From assembly GCA_002712335.1 (NCBI GenBank), contig PATI01000032.1, forward strand, positions 1 to 39,203: a stretch of 39,203 nt of DNA. Direction: 5' to 3'. A program made the translations under genes and the position numbers. This DNA comes from Rhodospirillaceae bacterium. Its GTDB lineage: Bacteria; Pseudomonadota; Alphaproteobacteria; MPNO01; UBA2964. Below are positions 25,941 through 38,248 of the stretch, piece after piece. Every line of letters starts with the position of its first letter. Positions within the stretch are counted from its first letter, which is position 1. The notes below the pieces were generated by a model. The model ran no database searches and was not told the origin of the DNA. It saw only the letters and a list, made by a program, of their open reading frames with translations.

Positions 25941-26812
25941 TATCTTTAGTATCAAAGACTTTTAATCCAAGAGTTAAATCAAAAAAAAGTATTTCGTCGG
26001 TTGCTTCCCGAAAAAAACCTGCCCCAAAGTGGGCACGACCAGCAACTAATTCTGCAATAATTATAGTAAGTATTTTGTTAATTATTTGCGGCCCTTTATG
26101 GGCATGGAGAAGCGGAGTCTTATCTGAAAGCATTGATACCCTGAAAAATGAATTGATACAGCAAACTGCATCTTTAGGACTTAGGGTAAATAAAATTATA
26201 CTTAGAGGACGGGATAAGACTCCTAGGTACAAAGTCATTGACGCAATTGGGTTAAAAAAGGGTGACCCAATTATGGGTGTTAAACTTGAAGTTATTCATA
26301 GAAATCTAATAAAAATCCCGTGGATCCAAAATGCAACAGTTCAGAGGAATTGGCCTAGCACTATTGATATTCGGATAAACGAACGCAAACCAATAGCTCT
26401 CTGGGATTCAAAAAGACAAAAATACTTAATTGATGATCAAGGAAAGACATTTATATCGGAACGTATTGAAAGTTTTCGTTACCTTCTGGTCGTTGCGGGG
26501 CTTGGAGCACCCAGTGCAGCTTTAAAACTTCTTAATATTATTGGAACAAATCCGTCATTGGCCGCAAAAATTGTGCGCGCAACATTTGTCGGCAAGAGAC
26601 GATGGAATTTAAAATTAAAATCGGGAATAAAAATAAGGCTTCCCGAAAAAAACCCACATAAGGCATGGAAACGACTGATCGAACTCAACTCAAAAAAAAG
26701 AATTCTAGCTCGTGATATTCGACTGATAGATATGCGCTTACCTAAAAGCATTATCATTAAACCGGGAGTTGTAGGGAGACAAATAATACACACAAAAGGC
26801 CAAAAAACTTGA
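25928..26812 (+). CDS. ftsQ: Cell division protein FtsQ
   Basis: FtsQ is a bitopic inner-membrane scaffold of the divisome that recruits FtsB and FtsL. The 294-residue protein has a Lys/Arg-rich cytoplasmic tail of about 40 residues and one transmembrane helix (IIIVSILLIICGPLWAW). A POTRA domain follows (LRVNKIILRGRDKTPRYKV then GLKKGDPIMGV), then the FtsQ domain with WIQNATVQRNWPSTIDIRINERKPIALW. I chose the ATG at 25928, which has GGAG 9 bases upstream and overlaps ddl by 13 bases. A GTG at 25907 is in frame but less likely. It ends 42 bases before ftsA. Confidence 0.92.
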   Translation: MRKLISLVSKTFNPRVKSKKSISSVASRKKPAPKWARPATNSAIIIVSILLIICGPLWAWRSGVLSESIDTLKNELIQQTASLGLRVNKIILRGRDKTPRYKVIDAIGLKKGDPIMGVKLEVIHRNLIKIPWIQNATVQRNWPSTIDIRINERKPIALWDSKRQKYLIDDQGKTFISERIESFRYLLVVAGLGAPSAALKLLNIIGTNPSLAAKIVRATFVGKRRWNLKLKSGIKIRLPEKNPHKAWKRLIELNSKKRILARDIRLIDMRLPKSIIIKPGVVGRQIIHTKGQKT

Positions 26813-26854
26813 CCATGTTTTCAGTATCTAAAGTCCGCAAGGAGGGGTTGACCA

Positions 26855-28099
26855 TTGAATAAAAAAAGAACCGGTTTAATTGCTGCCCTTGATATGGGAA
26901 GTTCAAAAATATGCTGTTTGTTAGCCCACTCTTCAAATGATGGTGGTCTAAAAGTTTTAGGAGTCGGACACCACGCTTCAAAGGGGATTCGTAGCGGTAC
27001 AGTAATTGATATGGATGCTGCACAACACGCCACCCTCACCGCGATAAGCGCTGCAGAAGAACTTGCGAATGAAACAATCAGAGAGGTTATTGTTAACGTT
27101 TCCGGAGGGTACCTATCATCAGAAAAATTTAAATTTGAACTGCCTATTTCAGGACGTGAGGTTAATCAAACTGATATACGACGTGCATTAGCACAGGGGA
27201 ATTTTTGTCAGCGCGACACTGATTATGAAGTTTTACATTCACTACCTATGGCCTACTCTCTTGATGCCACGAAGGGTATACGTGACCCGAGAGGAATGTT
27301 TGCTGAAACACTCGGAGTTGAAATTAATGTAATTTCAACAAGAGCCGCTAACCTACGTAATCTTGCTGCCTGCTTAGGTAGATGCCACTTGGACATTGAA
27401 GTTGCAGTTGCTGGTCCTTACGCATCCGGTCTTGCCTGTTTGGTTGAAGATGAAGTTGATCTAGGGGTTACAATTATTGATATGGGTGGTGGGACGACCA
27501 CGATTGCTGTTTTTTATGATGGTGAGGTGGTTCATGCCGATTCTATTCCAGTCGGCGGACATTTTGTAACTAGCGATATCGCACGAGGTTTATCCACCTC
27601 TGTCGCCCACGCCGAGAGAATGAAAACTCTCTATGGGAGCGCAATTTCCTCCCCTGCTGATGAGCGCGAACTTATAGACGTCCCCTTAATAGGCGAAGAA
27701 ATCAACAATCAACCTAATCATGTTCCTAGAACACTTTTAAATGGCATTATTCGACCAAGGATAGAAGAAACATTCGAATTAGTGCGGAATAAACTTGAAA
27801 GTGCCGGCTTAGATCGTATTGCCGGGCGGCGTTTAGTACTAACCGGGGGTGCCAGCCAACTGCAAGGAGTTCGTGAACTAGCGGCACTTGTTTTAGAAAA
27901 ACAAGTACGTATGGGCCGACCAATGCGAATTAGTGGTTTAGCAGAAGCAACTAGCGGGCCGGCATTATCTACATGTGCTGGCTTGGTACGCTTCGCAGCA
28001 GAGAAGCACAGTGACGTAAGAGATCAGCTTGATGCCATCCCAACCGGCGTTAGCGGACGTATTTCCCGAATTGGTAACTGGTTAAAAGGAAATTTTTAA
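26855..28099 (+). CDS. ftsA: Cell division protein FtsA
   Basis: FtsA is an actin-like ATPase that anchors FtsZ filaments to the membrane. The 414-residue protein has the phosphate-1 motif LIAALDMGSSKICCL at the N-terminus, the SHS2-type 1C domain, TIIDMGGGTTTIAVF near residue 205, LVLTGGASQLQGV near 330 and a C-terminal amphipathic helix RISRIGNWLKGNF for membrane binding. The start is TTG at 26855, with a strong GGAGG 9 bases upstream and an in-frame stop just before it. The stop overlaps the start of an unannotated 34-codon frame leading to ftsZ. Confidence 0.95.
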   Translation: MNKKRTGLIAALDMGSSKICCLLAHSSNDGGLKVLGVGHHASKGIRSGTVIDMDAAQHATLTAISAAEELANETIREVIVNVSGGYLSSEKFKFELPISGREVNQTDIRRALAQGNFCQRDTDYEVLHSLPMAYSLDATKGIRDPRGMFAETLGVEINVISTRAANLRNLAACLGRCHLDIEVAVAGPYASGLACLVEDEVDLGVTIIDMGGGTTTIAVFYDGEVVHADSIPVGGHFVTSDIARGLSTSVAHAERMKTLYGSAISSPADERELIDVPLIGEEINNQPNHVPRTLLNGIIRPRIEETFELVRNKLESAGLDRIAGRRLVLTGGASQLQGVRELAALVLEKQVRMGRPMRISGLAEATSGPALSTCAGLVRFAAEKHSDVRDQLDAIPTGVSGRISRIGNWLKGNF

Positions 28100-28203
28100 T
28101 GATGAAAACTCTCCCAAGAATTTTATTACCTACCAACGTTAGCCGCTGCAAATTCGCAGTATTTCATTGTAATAGCCCTGAGTATTTATGGAGGCTCATA
28201 TGA
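28099..28203 (+). CDS. Possible 34-residue ORF coupling ftsA to ftsZ
   Basis: An ATG overlaps the ftsA stop by one base (TAATG) and has AAGGA 8 bases upstream, a good ribosome binding site. The frame runs 34 codons (start [15 protein letters not shown]) and its TGA overlaps the preferred ftsZ ATG as ATGA. The same overlap style joins most genes in this operon. The peptide has no domain or transmembrane helix I recognise. It may be a real small protein, a translational coupling device, or chance. Nothing else is seen between ftsA and ftsZ except a short CTGC/GCAG stem. Confidence 0.35.
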   Translation: MMKTLPRILLPTNVSRCKFAVFHCNSPEYLWRLI

Positions 28204-30062
28204 CTATAAATTTTGTTACTCCCGAAAATAATGACCATCTAAAACCTCGTATTACCGTCGTTGGTTGTGGCGGTGCAGGAGGAAATGCTGTCAATAATAT
28301 GATCAGCAAACAACTTGAAGGAGTGGAGTTCGTCGTTGCGAATACCGATGCTCAAGCTATCTCAAATTCTCTTGCAGACCGTCGCGTGCAGCTGGGCCGA
28401 GCTATAACGCACGGTTTAGGTGCTGGCTCCCGCCCCGATATGGGACGTGCTGCCGCGGAGGAAGCTTTGGAAGACATAGAACAAATTCTGAATGGTTCCC
28501 ATATGGTATTTATAGCCGCTGGAATGGGTGGAGGCACCGGAACTGGTGCTGCGCCGGTTATAGCCCGCTTGGCTAGAGAACAGGGAATGTTAACTGTTGG
28601 TGTAGTTACCAAACCATTTCAGTTTGAAGGAATTAACAGAATGCGGGTTGCAGACGCCGGTATAGAAGAAATGCAACAATTCGTAGATACTCTTATTGTA
28701 ATTCCCAATCAAAATCTTTTTAGAATAGCCAATGAGAAAACTACATTTTCCGATGCTTTTGCTATGGCCGATGATGTACTGCACTCAGGGGTACGTGGTG
28801 TTACAGATTTAATGGTCGTACCCGGACTAATAAATTTAGACTTCGCGGATATCCGAAGCGTAATGTCAGAAATGGGTAAAGCCATGATGGGTACTGGTGA
28901 AGCAGATGGTGAAGAACGGGCTAGATTGGCTGCAGAAGCTGCCATTTCAAATCCCCTACTAGATGACGTATCAATGAAGGGGGCCCGAGGTGTATTGATC
29001 AATATAACTGGCGGACCCGACATGACACTTTTTGAAGTGGACGAAGCAGCTAATAGAATTGGGGATGAAGTAGATGCGGATGCCAATATCATATTTGGCT
29101 CCGCATTAGATCAATCTTTGGAAGGCCGAATAAGGGTATCAGTCGTTGCAACCGGTATAGATATAAATACCAATACTCAACCACGGCCTGTGCTTAAAGT
29201 TTACAACGAACAAAGTGAAACCAATTTTGTGCGATCTAATGAACAATTCCTAAACCAATCAGCTATGGGAATTCAGAGGACACATACTTCGACAATGCCT
29301 TTGACTATCGGCCCTACAGCCACGGCATTAAAAATGCCCGAGCCCATAACGCATAAGGAAAATTCTCAAATTCAACCTGAGAACGCTAAATTTGAGCAAG
29401 AACCCATCCAGTCAGATATTACGGATTTAGTAGAATCAGAAACTGAAAATGCAAAAAATCCGGCACCTGAACCATTAGAAATAGGGCCTATAGAAAAAAG
29501 TGGTCAAACTGAGCAACAAAATAAAACAGACCAACCATTTATCCCGCCCATCCCATCAAAACCGGAAAGATTGCCTTCCCCTTTAAGTGAAAACACCGCA
29601 GACCCTTTTCGGGAGGCAGAAATGTTGAATGCAGCTCCGGCACCACAAAAGAAGAAAAATCCCAATATTTTCCAGCGCATGACGAGCGCTAGTTGGTCAA
29701 AAAAGGAAGATAGTGAAACTGAGAAAGACATATCAATACCACCAGTCGATAAAAGTAGGAAATTAAATCCAGAAGAAACTACTGACTCAATGTCAACAAG
29801 CCTAAACAAACAAGAAATTCAAATTGAAGAACTTAAAGAAGAAGTTGCCATTTCTAAAAAGGAGAAAAATATCGGCTCAAACAACAACATTGAAGATGAA
29901 ATAACTCAACCCCGAAATAAGGAAGTCGTTTTATCTGAAAATCAAAAAGATAAAGAACAAGCTGAATTAACAGAACTTAAACATAAAGACCATTTGTCAG
30001 ATAAACAAAGCGAAGAAGATTTATTGGAAATACCGGCCTTTCTAAGACGACAGGCTAATTAG
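28200..30062 (+). CDS. ftsZ: Cell division protein FtsZ, long-linker form
   Basis: FtsZ is the tubulin-like GTPase that forms the Z ring. The 620-residue protein has the globular core in residues 1-318, with [15 protein letters not shown], the GTP-binding signature [13 protein letters not shown] and the T7-loop NLDFADI. A linker of roughly 285 residues follows, rich in Glu, Lys, Gln and Pro. The conserved C-terminal peptide [13 protein letters not shown], which binds FtsA, ends the protein. Within the linker, [11 protein letters not shown] near residue 490 resembles a short conserved alphaproteobacterial patch. The ATG at 28200 has GGAGG 5 bases upstream; an ATG at 28188 would place that site inside the gene. 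Confidence 0.97.
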   Translation: MTINFVTPENNDHLKPRITVVGCGGAGGNAVNNMISKQLEGVEFVVANTDAQAISNSLADRRVQLGRAITHGLGAGSRPDMGRAAAEEALEDIEQILNGSHMVFIAAGMGGGTGTGAAPVIARLAREQGMLTVGVVTKPFQFEGINRMRVADAGIEEMQQFVDTLIVIPNQNLFRIANEKTTFSDAFAMADDVLHSGVRGVTDLMVVPGLINLDFADIRSVMSEMGKAMMGTGEADGEERARLAAEAAISNPLLDDVSMKGARGVLINITGGPDMTLFEVDEAANRIGDEVDADANIIFGSALDQSLEGRIRVSVVATGIDINTNTQPRPVLKVYNEQSETNFVRSNEQFLNQSAMGIQRTHTSTMPLTIGPTATALKMPEPITHKENSQIQPENAKFEQEPIQSDITDLVESETENAKNPAPEPLEIGPIEKSGQTEQQNKTDQPFIPPIPSKPERLPSPLSENTADPFREAEMLNAAPAPQKKKNPNIFQRMTSASWSKKEDSETEKDISIPPVDKSRKLNPEETTDSMSTSLNKQEIQIEELKEEVAISKKEKNIGSNNNIEDEITQPRNKEVVLSENQKDKEQAELTELKHKDHLSDKQSEEDLLEIPAFLRRQAN

Positions 30063-30105
30063 TCAAATAAACGTAACATTATGTAACAAATGTTGATTTG
30101 AGAGC

Positions 30106-30134
30106 GCTGAAGGAAATTGGTATTTTCCTTCAGC
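30106..30134 (+). terminator. Hairpin after ftsZ, possible transcript end
   Basis: GCTGAAGGAAA (30106-30116) and TTTCCTTCAGC (30124-30134) form a perfect 11-base-pair stem with a 7-base loop, 44 bases after the ftsZ stop. No run of T follows, so it is not a classic Rho-independent terminator. It may stabilise the 3' end of the dcw transcript or attenuate read-through to lpxC. Confidence 0.45.
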
Positions 30135-30231
30135 ATAATGTTCAATTAATTGGTTGGAAACTTTTTTGCTAATTTAGATCGTAGAAATAGATAAGTTTTG
30201 ACATTATTTAGAGTAGTATAAGGAATATTGA

Positions 30232-31209
30232 GTGCTTGACCCATCAGAAACTTGTGACACCGCCGTCAATGCCAAGAATCCTAAAGTGGTGCTCCAAAAA
30301 TCGTTAAAATCTTCAATAGGCTGTTCTGGAATTGGTTTACATTCCGGTAAAAAAGTAACGATGTCGCTTAACCCATCACACACAAATACGGGAATCGTCT
30401 TTCGGCGGACTGATGTGAATCTAGAAAATCAAATTATCCCGGCGCGTTGGGATTGCGTGGTGGACGCTCGATTAGCTACTACCATAGGAAACGACGCGGG
30501 CGTTTGTGTATCGACCATAGAACACCTAATGGCTGCCTTCGCAGGTTGCGGGATAGATAACGCTATTGTTAATTTAGATGGGCCCGAGGTTCCTATTATG
30601 GATGGAAGTGCCGCCCCATTTATTTTTTTGATGGAATGTGCCGGTATAATTGAACAAAGCGAGCCTCGAAGGGCTATTAAACTTGAAAAATCCATTAAAG
30701 TCACTGATGGGAATAAATATATTATAGCTTGTCCCGATCAAGCATTCTCCGTCGATTTTGAAATCGATTTTGACGAAACTCCTGTTGCAAAACAAAAATT
30801 AAGTATGCGTTTAGTCAATGGAACCTTTAAGACTGAAATTTCTAGGGCAAGAACCTTTGGTTTTGTACACGAGGTAGATGCATTGAGAGAAGCTGGTTTA
30901 GCGCTTGGAGGATCTTTGGACAACGCAGTAGTTATTAGTGGTGATAAAATTCTTAATGGTGATGGACTCCGATATGATGACGAATTTGTCCGTCATAAAA
31001 TTTTAGACTGTGTCGGGGACCTATACCTTTCAGGTTCCCCAATTATTGGAAAAATCAATGCACTTAGGCCAGGACACGCTCTAAATAACAAATTTCTACA
31101 TTCTCTTTTTCAGGATGAATCTGCTTGGTCCTATGTAAGAATGGATAGTGCGTTAGTACCTGGGGCGGCACATAGTTGGGATCAAGAACTGTCCTTGGCA
31201 ACCGCCTAA
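30232..31209 (+). CDS. lpxC: UDP-3-O-acyl-N-acetylglucosamine deacetylase LpxC
   Basis: LpxC is the zinc amidase of the committed step of lipid A synthesis. The 325-residue protein has GIGLHSGKKVTMSLNPS near the N-terminus. TIEHLMAAFAGCGIDN near residue 88 carries the first zinc His, and LDGPEVPIMDGSAAPF follows. RARTFGFVHE comes next, and HKILDCVGDLYLSG near residue 245 carries the second His and the Asp ligand. GHALNNKF follows near the end. The start is GTG at 30232 with AGGA 8 bases upstream. As in other alphaproteobacteria it follows ftsZ. The 169 bases before it hold the post-ftsZ hairpin and possibly its own promoter (a TTGACA at 30199 lacks a well-spaced -10). Confidence 0.97.
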   Translation: MLDPSETCDTAVNAKNPKVVLQKSLKSSIGCSGIGLHSGKKVTMSLNPSHTNTGIVFRRTDVNLENQIIPARWDCVVDARLATTIGNDAGVCVSTIEHLMAAFAGCGIDNAIVNLDGPEVPIMDGSAAPFIFLMECAGIIEQSEPRRAIKLEKSIKVTDGNKYIIACPDQAFSVDFEIDFDETPVAKQKLSMRLVNGTFKTEISRARTFGFVHEVDALREAGLALGGSLDNAVVISGDKILNGDGLRYDDEFVRHKILDCVGDLYLSGSPIIGKINALRPGHALNNKFLHSLFQDESAWSYVRMDSALVPGAAHSWDQELSLATA

Positions 31210-31369
31210 TATTCTTCCGCATAATTTTCTTGATATCTATTCTGTATTTATAGAAACAGAATATATGGCAGTAGTTAGTAGCCATGTGATATGATCTGGT
31301 GAAGGAGAATGACATCGGTCTTATCAAGATTGTTTGATATCAGAAAAGTAATAGACACTATTAAAAGAT

Positions 31370-32206
31370 TTGGACCAAAAATTGGACTCTTACACACAAA
31401 TAATTAGATGGTTGACGATTCCGATTTTATTGGGCCTTACAGCCTGTACTAGCAATGAAGAGAAAATATATATAGAGCGGTCGGTTAACACCCTTTATAA
31501 TCAGGCAGTTGATGCGCTAGAAGCCGGGGACTTTTTCGAAGCCTCAAAATATTTTGATGAGGTTGAAAGACAACACCCTTATTCAGTATGGGCCACAAAA
31601 GGAAAACTATTGTCAGCCTATGCCAATTACGAAGCTGGGAAATATGACGATGCTATCATGGGTTTAGATCGTTTCATTCAACTTCATCCGGGTAATAAAG
31701 ATACCGCATATGCATATTATTTGAAGGCGTTGAGCTTTTATGAACAAATTACAGATGTCAGTAGAGACCAATTGGCTACAGAAAAAGCTCTCAAGGCATT
31801 ACGAGATGTTATTCGGCGCTACCCGAGAACAAAGTATGCGCGTGATGCACGTCTGAAAGTTGATTTAACGCGTGACCATCTAGCCGGAAAAGAAATGTCC
31901 ATTGGTCGTTTCTACTTAGTAAAAAAAGAATATATTGCTGCCATTAATCGATTTAGACGTGTAGTAAAACAATATCAAACGACAACCCACACCCCCGAAG
32001 CTCTGCATAGGTTGGTGGAAGCTTACACAGCCATTGGATTAAGAAATGAAGCGAAAAAAGCGGCATCTGTGCTAGGCCATAATTACCCTGGCAGCGAATG
32101 GTATACCGATAGTTACAAACTCATGACGGGGATAGATATAAAGGAAAAAATTGAGAACAAAAACAAGAAGGGATTTTTAAGTCGAACTTGGAATAGGATT
32201 TTTTGA
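31370..32206 (+). CDS. bamD: Outer-membrane assembly lipoprotein BamD (ComL)
   Basis: BamD is a TPR lipoprotein of the BAM complex that inserts outer-membrane proteins. The 278-residue protein starts with a short signal (RWLTIPILLGLTAC) with a lipobox ending at C26, then YNQAVDALEAGDFFEASKYFDEVERQ, HPYSVWATKGKLL and LDRFIQLHPGNKDTAYAYYLKALSFYEQI, all strongly conserved in the family. The start is uncertain: no ATG is in frame, and TTG at 31370 or TTG at 31382 both give a workable signal peptide. The 160 bases after lpxC show only a weak 8-base-pair hairpin at 31238-31263. The gene ends 6 bases before recN. Confidence 0.93.
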   Translation: MDQKLDSYTQIIRWLTIPILLGLTACTSNEEKIYIERSVNTLYNQAVDALEAGDFFEASKYFDEVERQHPYSVWATKGKLLSAYANYEAGKYDDAIMGLDRFIQLHPGNKDTAYAYYLKALSFYEQITDVSRDQLATEKALKALRDVIRRYPRTKYARDARLKVDLTRDHLAGKEMSIGRFYLVKKEYIAAINRFRRVVKQYQTTTHTPEALHRLVEAYTAIGLRNEAKKAASVLGHNYPGSEWYTDSYKLMTGIDIKEKIENKNKKGFLSRTWNRIF

Positions 32207-32212
32207 TTCAAA

Positions 32213-36053
<3,841 letters not shown>

Positions 36054-36100
36054 AAATCGGTTTAGGCTTGGCGTATTAGAACAATATTTAGAAATTTTTC

Positions 36101-38134
36101 TTAGAGCTGTCCCAATGGGCTCGTAGCTCCCTCCAGCCAAGCGTTCTCTTTAGAATTTAAAAAGGGCCCAATCGTCAACAAAACTCGAGAGTGATATTTA
36201 TTTAACCAGTTAATCTCATGTGAACTAAGGAGTGATTCGTCAACAAGAGAAATATCAATAGGCGCAAGCGTAACCGTATCAAACTTTAACATTGGATTCT
36301 CGCCGTTACCGCTTGCATCAACTGCTTCTTTTCGAACAATTAAAAGGTTTTCAAGGCGTATGCCATAGGCTCCTTCTTTATAGTATCCTGGTTCGTTCGA
36401 GAGAACCATGCCTGGTCTTAGCGGAACCTCCGCATATCGTTTAGCTATACGTTGTGGTCCCTCGTGTACACTGAGGAAAGCACCAACTCCATGCCCAGTA
36501 CCATGATTAAAATCAAGACCAACCTCCCACAGCGCCTTGCGAGCCAAACAATCCAACTGCCCTCCACTTGTTCCTGCAGGGAATCGAGCCATTGCAATTG
36601 CAATATGCCCTTTCAATACACGAGTAAAACGATCCTGCATTTCTTGGGTAGGGGGACCAATAGATACTGTTCTGGTAACATCGGTCGTGCCATCTATGTA
36701 TTGGGCTCCAGAATCAACGAGGTAAAGTGAACCATATTCCAGATTTCGGTTGGTTTTAGGGGTAACCCTGTAATGTATAATAGCACCATTCGACCCTGCC
36801 CCTGAAATTGTCTCAAAAGATAAACCCTTAAAATTATCCATGAAAATTCTATATTTTAACAGTTGATCTGCTGCTGACATCTCATCAACAACTCCTTTGG
36901 GCCCTTCTTCAGATAACCAATAAAGGAATCTACAAAGTGCAACACCATCGCGAATATGCGCATTCCGAATACCTTGAATTTCAATCGAATTTTTACAAGC
37001 CTTCGGCAAAACGCACGGGTCTTCCCTCTCAATTATTTTGCCTCCACCCGCCATTACATAATTCCTTACCCAAACAGGTATAGTGGATGGTGAAATTTGA
37101 ATAACCTGGGATTGGTGACATAATTTTTTTAAACTTTTCTCAAATTTATCGATGGGTTTTATCGAGGCAATTTTACCCAATGCATTTCGTGTTTCACTTA
37201 AAATTTTTCTTTCATCCATAAATAATTCTAAAGACCTATCAATATTTATGATTAGAAAACCTAGAGCCACGGGTGTATTTGGAATATCCCCTCCCCTAAT
37301 ATTCAACAGCCAGGCGATTGAGTCTGGAGAGGTAATTATCGCAGCATCCGCACCATTTTCTTTTACTACCGAAGCTATCTCAACTATTTTTTCCTCTGAC
37401 GCCCTTCCAGCAACACTAACCGGATGGATATAAACAGGAGCTAAGGGAAGTGGAGGCTGTTGAGTCCAAATTTGATCAATAGGATTTGTCTCTACTTGTA
37501 CTAAGTCGACCTGATTAAAACTAAATTTCGTTTTCAGCGCCGCAAAACCGGATTGGGAATGTAACCAAGGATCAAAACCGATACGAGCTCCGCCCTTGGC
37601 ATTTTTTTTAAGCCACTCCTTTAGAGCGCCACCAGAAAAATCTAAAGGCTCGTAAAGCTTTGGATTGGTTTGTTTACGTACTTGTATAGAATAACGCCCA
37701 TCCACTAGAATAGCCGCTGATTTTTGTAGCACTACGGCCATGCCCGCAGACCCAGTAAAACCGGTCAACCAAGCCAAACGTTGGGAATGACTTGGGGGAA
37801 ATTCTGATTGATATTCATCAGATAATGGCACTAAAAAGCCATCCAACCTTCTACTAATTAACTCAACTCGCAATGCAGCTAGCCGTTCCTCAGGTGGCAA
37901 CTCTTTCTCGACATCCAATGAGGCTAGGTTTTCTTTAAATTTTTTAAGCTCTTTTCGCATTTGTTCTGAAAGGTTTGGTTGTATAAGTTCTATCCAAGCA
38001 TCTGGATCAAGATTATCGGGAGCTGCAAGCTGCCCTTCGGCTAGCGACCTTACATCATTGATACTGAGCGGGATTCCATGTTCTTTTAAACAGATACCTA
38101 AGGAGTGAACTATATTTTTTTGTTCTCTGATCAT
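36101..38134 (-). CDS. pepP: Xaa-Pro aminopeptidase (aminopeptidase P, M24B) with N-terminal extension
   Basis: This metalloenzyme removes an N-terminal residue that precedes proline. The 677-residue protein carries the two creatinase-like N-terminal domains (starting LPPEERLAALRVELISRRLDG near residue 79) and a C-terminal pita-bread domain. The dinuclear metal ligands can be placed as D474, D485, H548, E581 and E595. Most alphaproteobacterial homologues are about 600 residues and start near the RLAALR segment. Here an extra stretch of about 78 residues precedes it, with no signal peptide or domain I recognise. No stop or frameshift interrupts the frame. It follows prmA after 114 bases. Confidence 0.92.
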   Translation of the reverse strand: MIREQKNIVHSLGICLKEHGIPLSINDVRSLAEGQLAAPDNLDPDAWIELIQPNLSEQMRKELKKFKENLASLDVEKELPPEERLAALRVELISRRLDGFLVPLSDEYQSEFPPSHSQRLAWLTGFTGSAGMAVVLQKSAAILVDGRYSIQVRKQTNPKLYEPLDFSGGALKEWLKKNAKGGARIGFDPWLHSQSGFAALKTKFSFNQVDLVQVETNPIDQIWTQQPPLPLAPVYIHPVSVAGRASEEKIVEIASVVKENGADAAIITSPDSIAWLLNIRGGDIPNTPVALGFLIINIDRSLELFMDERKILSETRNALGKIASIKPIDKFEKSLKKLCHQSQVIQISPSTIPVWVRNYVMAGGGKIIEREDPCVLPKACKNSIEIQGIRNAHIRDGVALCRFLYWLSEEGPKGVVDEMSAADQLLKYRIFMDNFKGLSFETISGAGSNGAIIHYRVTPKTNRNLEYGSLYLVDSGAQYIDGTTDVTRTVSIGPPTQEMQDRFTRVLKGHIAIAMARFPAGTSGGQLDCLARKALWEVGLDFNHGTGHGVGAFLSVHEGPQRIAKRYAEVPLRPGMVLSNEPGYYKEGAYGIRLENLLIVRKEAVDASGNGENPMLKFDTVTLAPIDISLVDESLLSSHEINWLNKYHSRVLLTIGPFLNSKENAWLEGATSPLGQL

Positions 38135-38184
38135 GTCATTTAATAACTTATCAAAATATCCGGTTATCCAGAAAAAATTTTTAT

Positions 38185-38232
38185 AAACATTTCCGAAATG
38201 GTCTTACAAAAGTTTGTTAGTACGAAATGTTT
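38185..38232. repeat. Inverted repeats between prmA and pepP
   Basis: AAACATTTC at 38185-38193 and GAAATGTTT at 38224-38232 are perfect 9-base inverted repeats 30 bases apart. A second perfect repeat, CATTTC-C-GAAATG, lies at 38188-38200. Read leftward, an A/T run follows at about 38171-38184. This could be a weak terminator for prmA or an operator for pepP. Confidence 0.3.
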
Positions 38233-38248
38233 CTATTTAGCATAAAAC

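Noticed and set aside
31309..31407. A 32-codon frame upstream of and overlapping bamD
   Set aside because: Its AAGGAG is only 1 base from the ATG, and the peptide resembles neither the BamD N-terminus nor any family I know. It is not listed as a gene.
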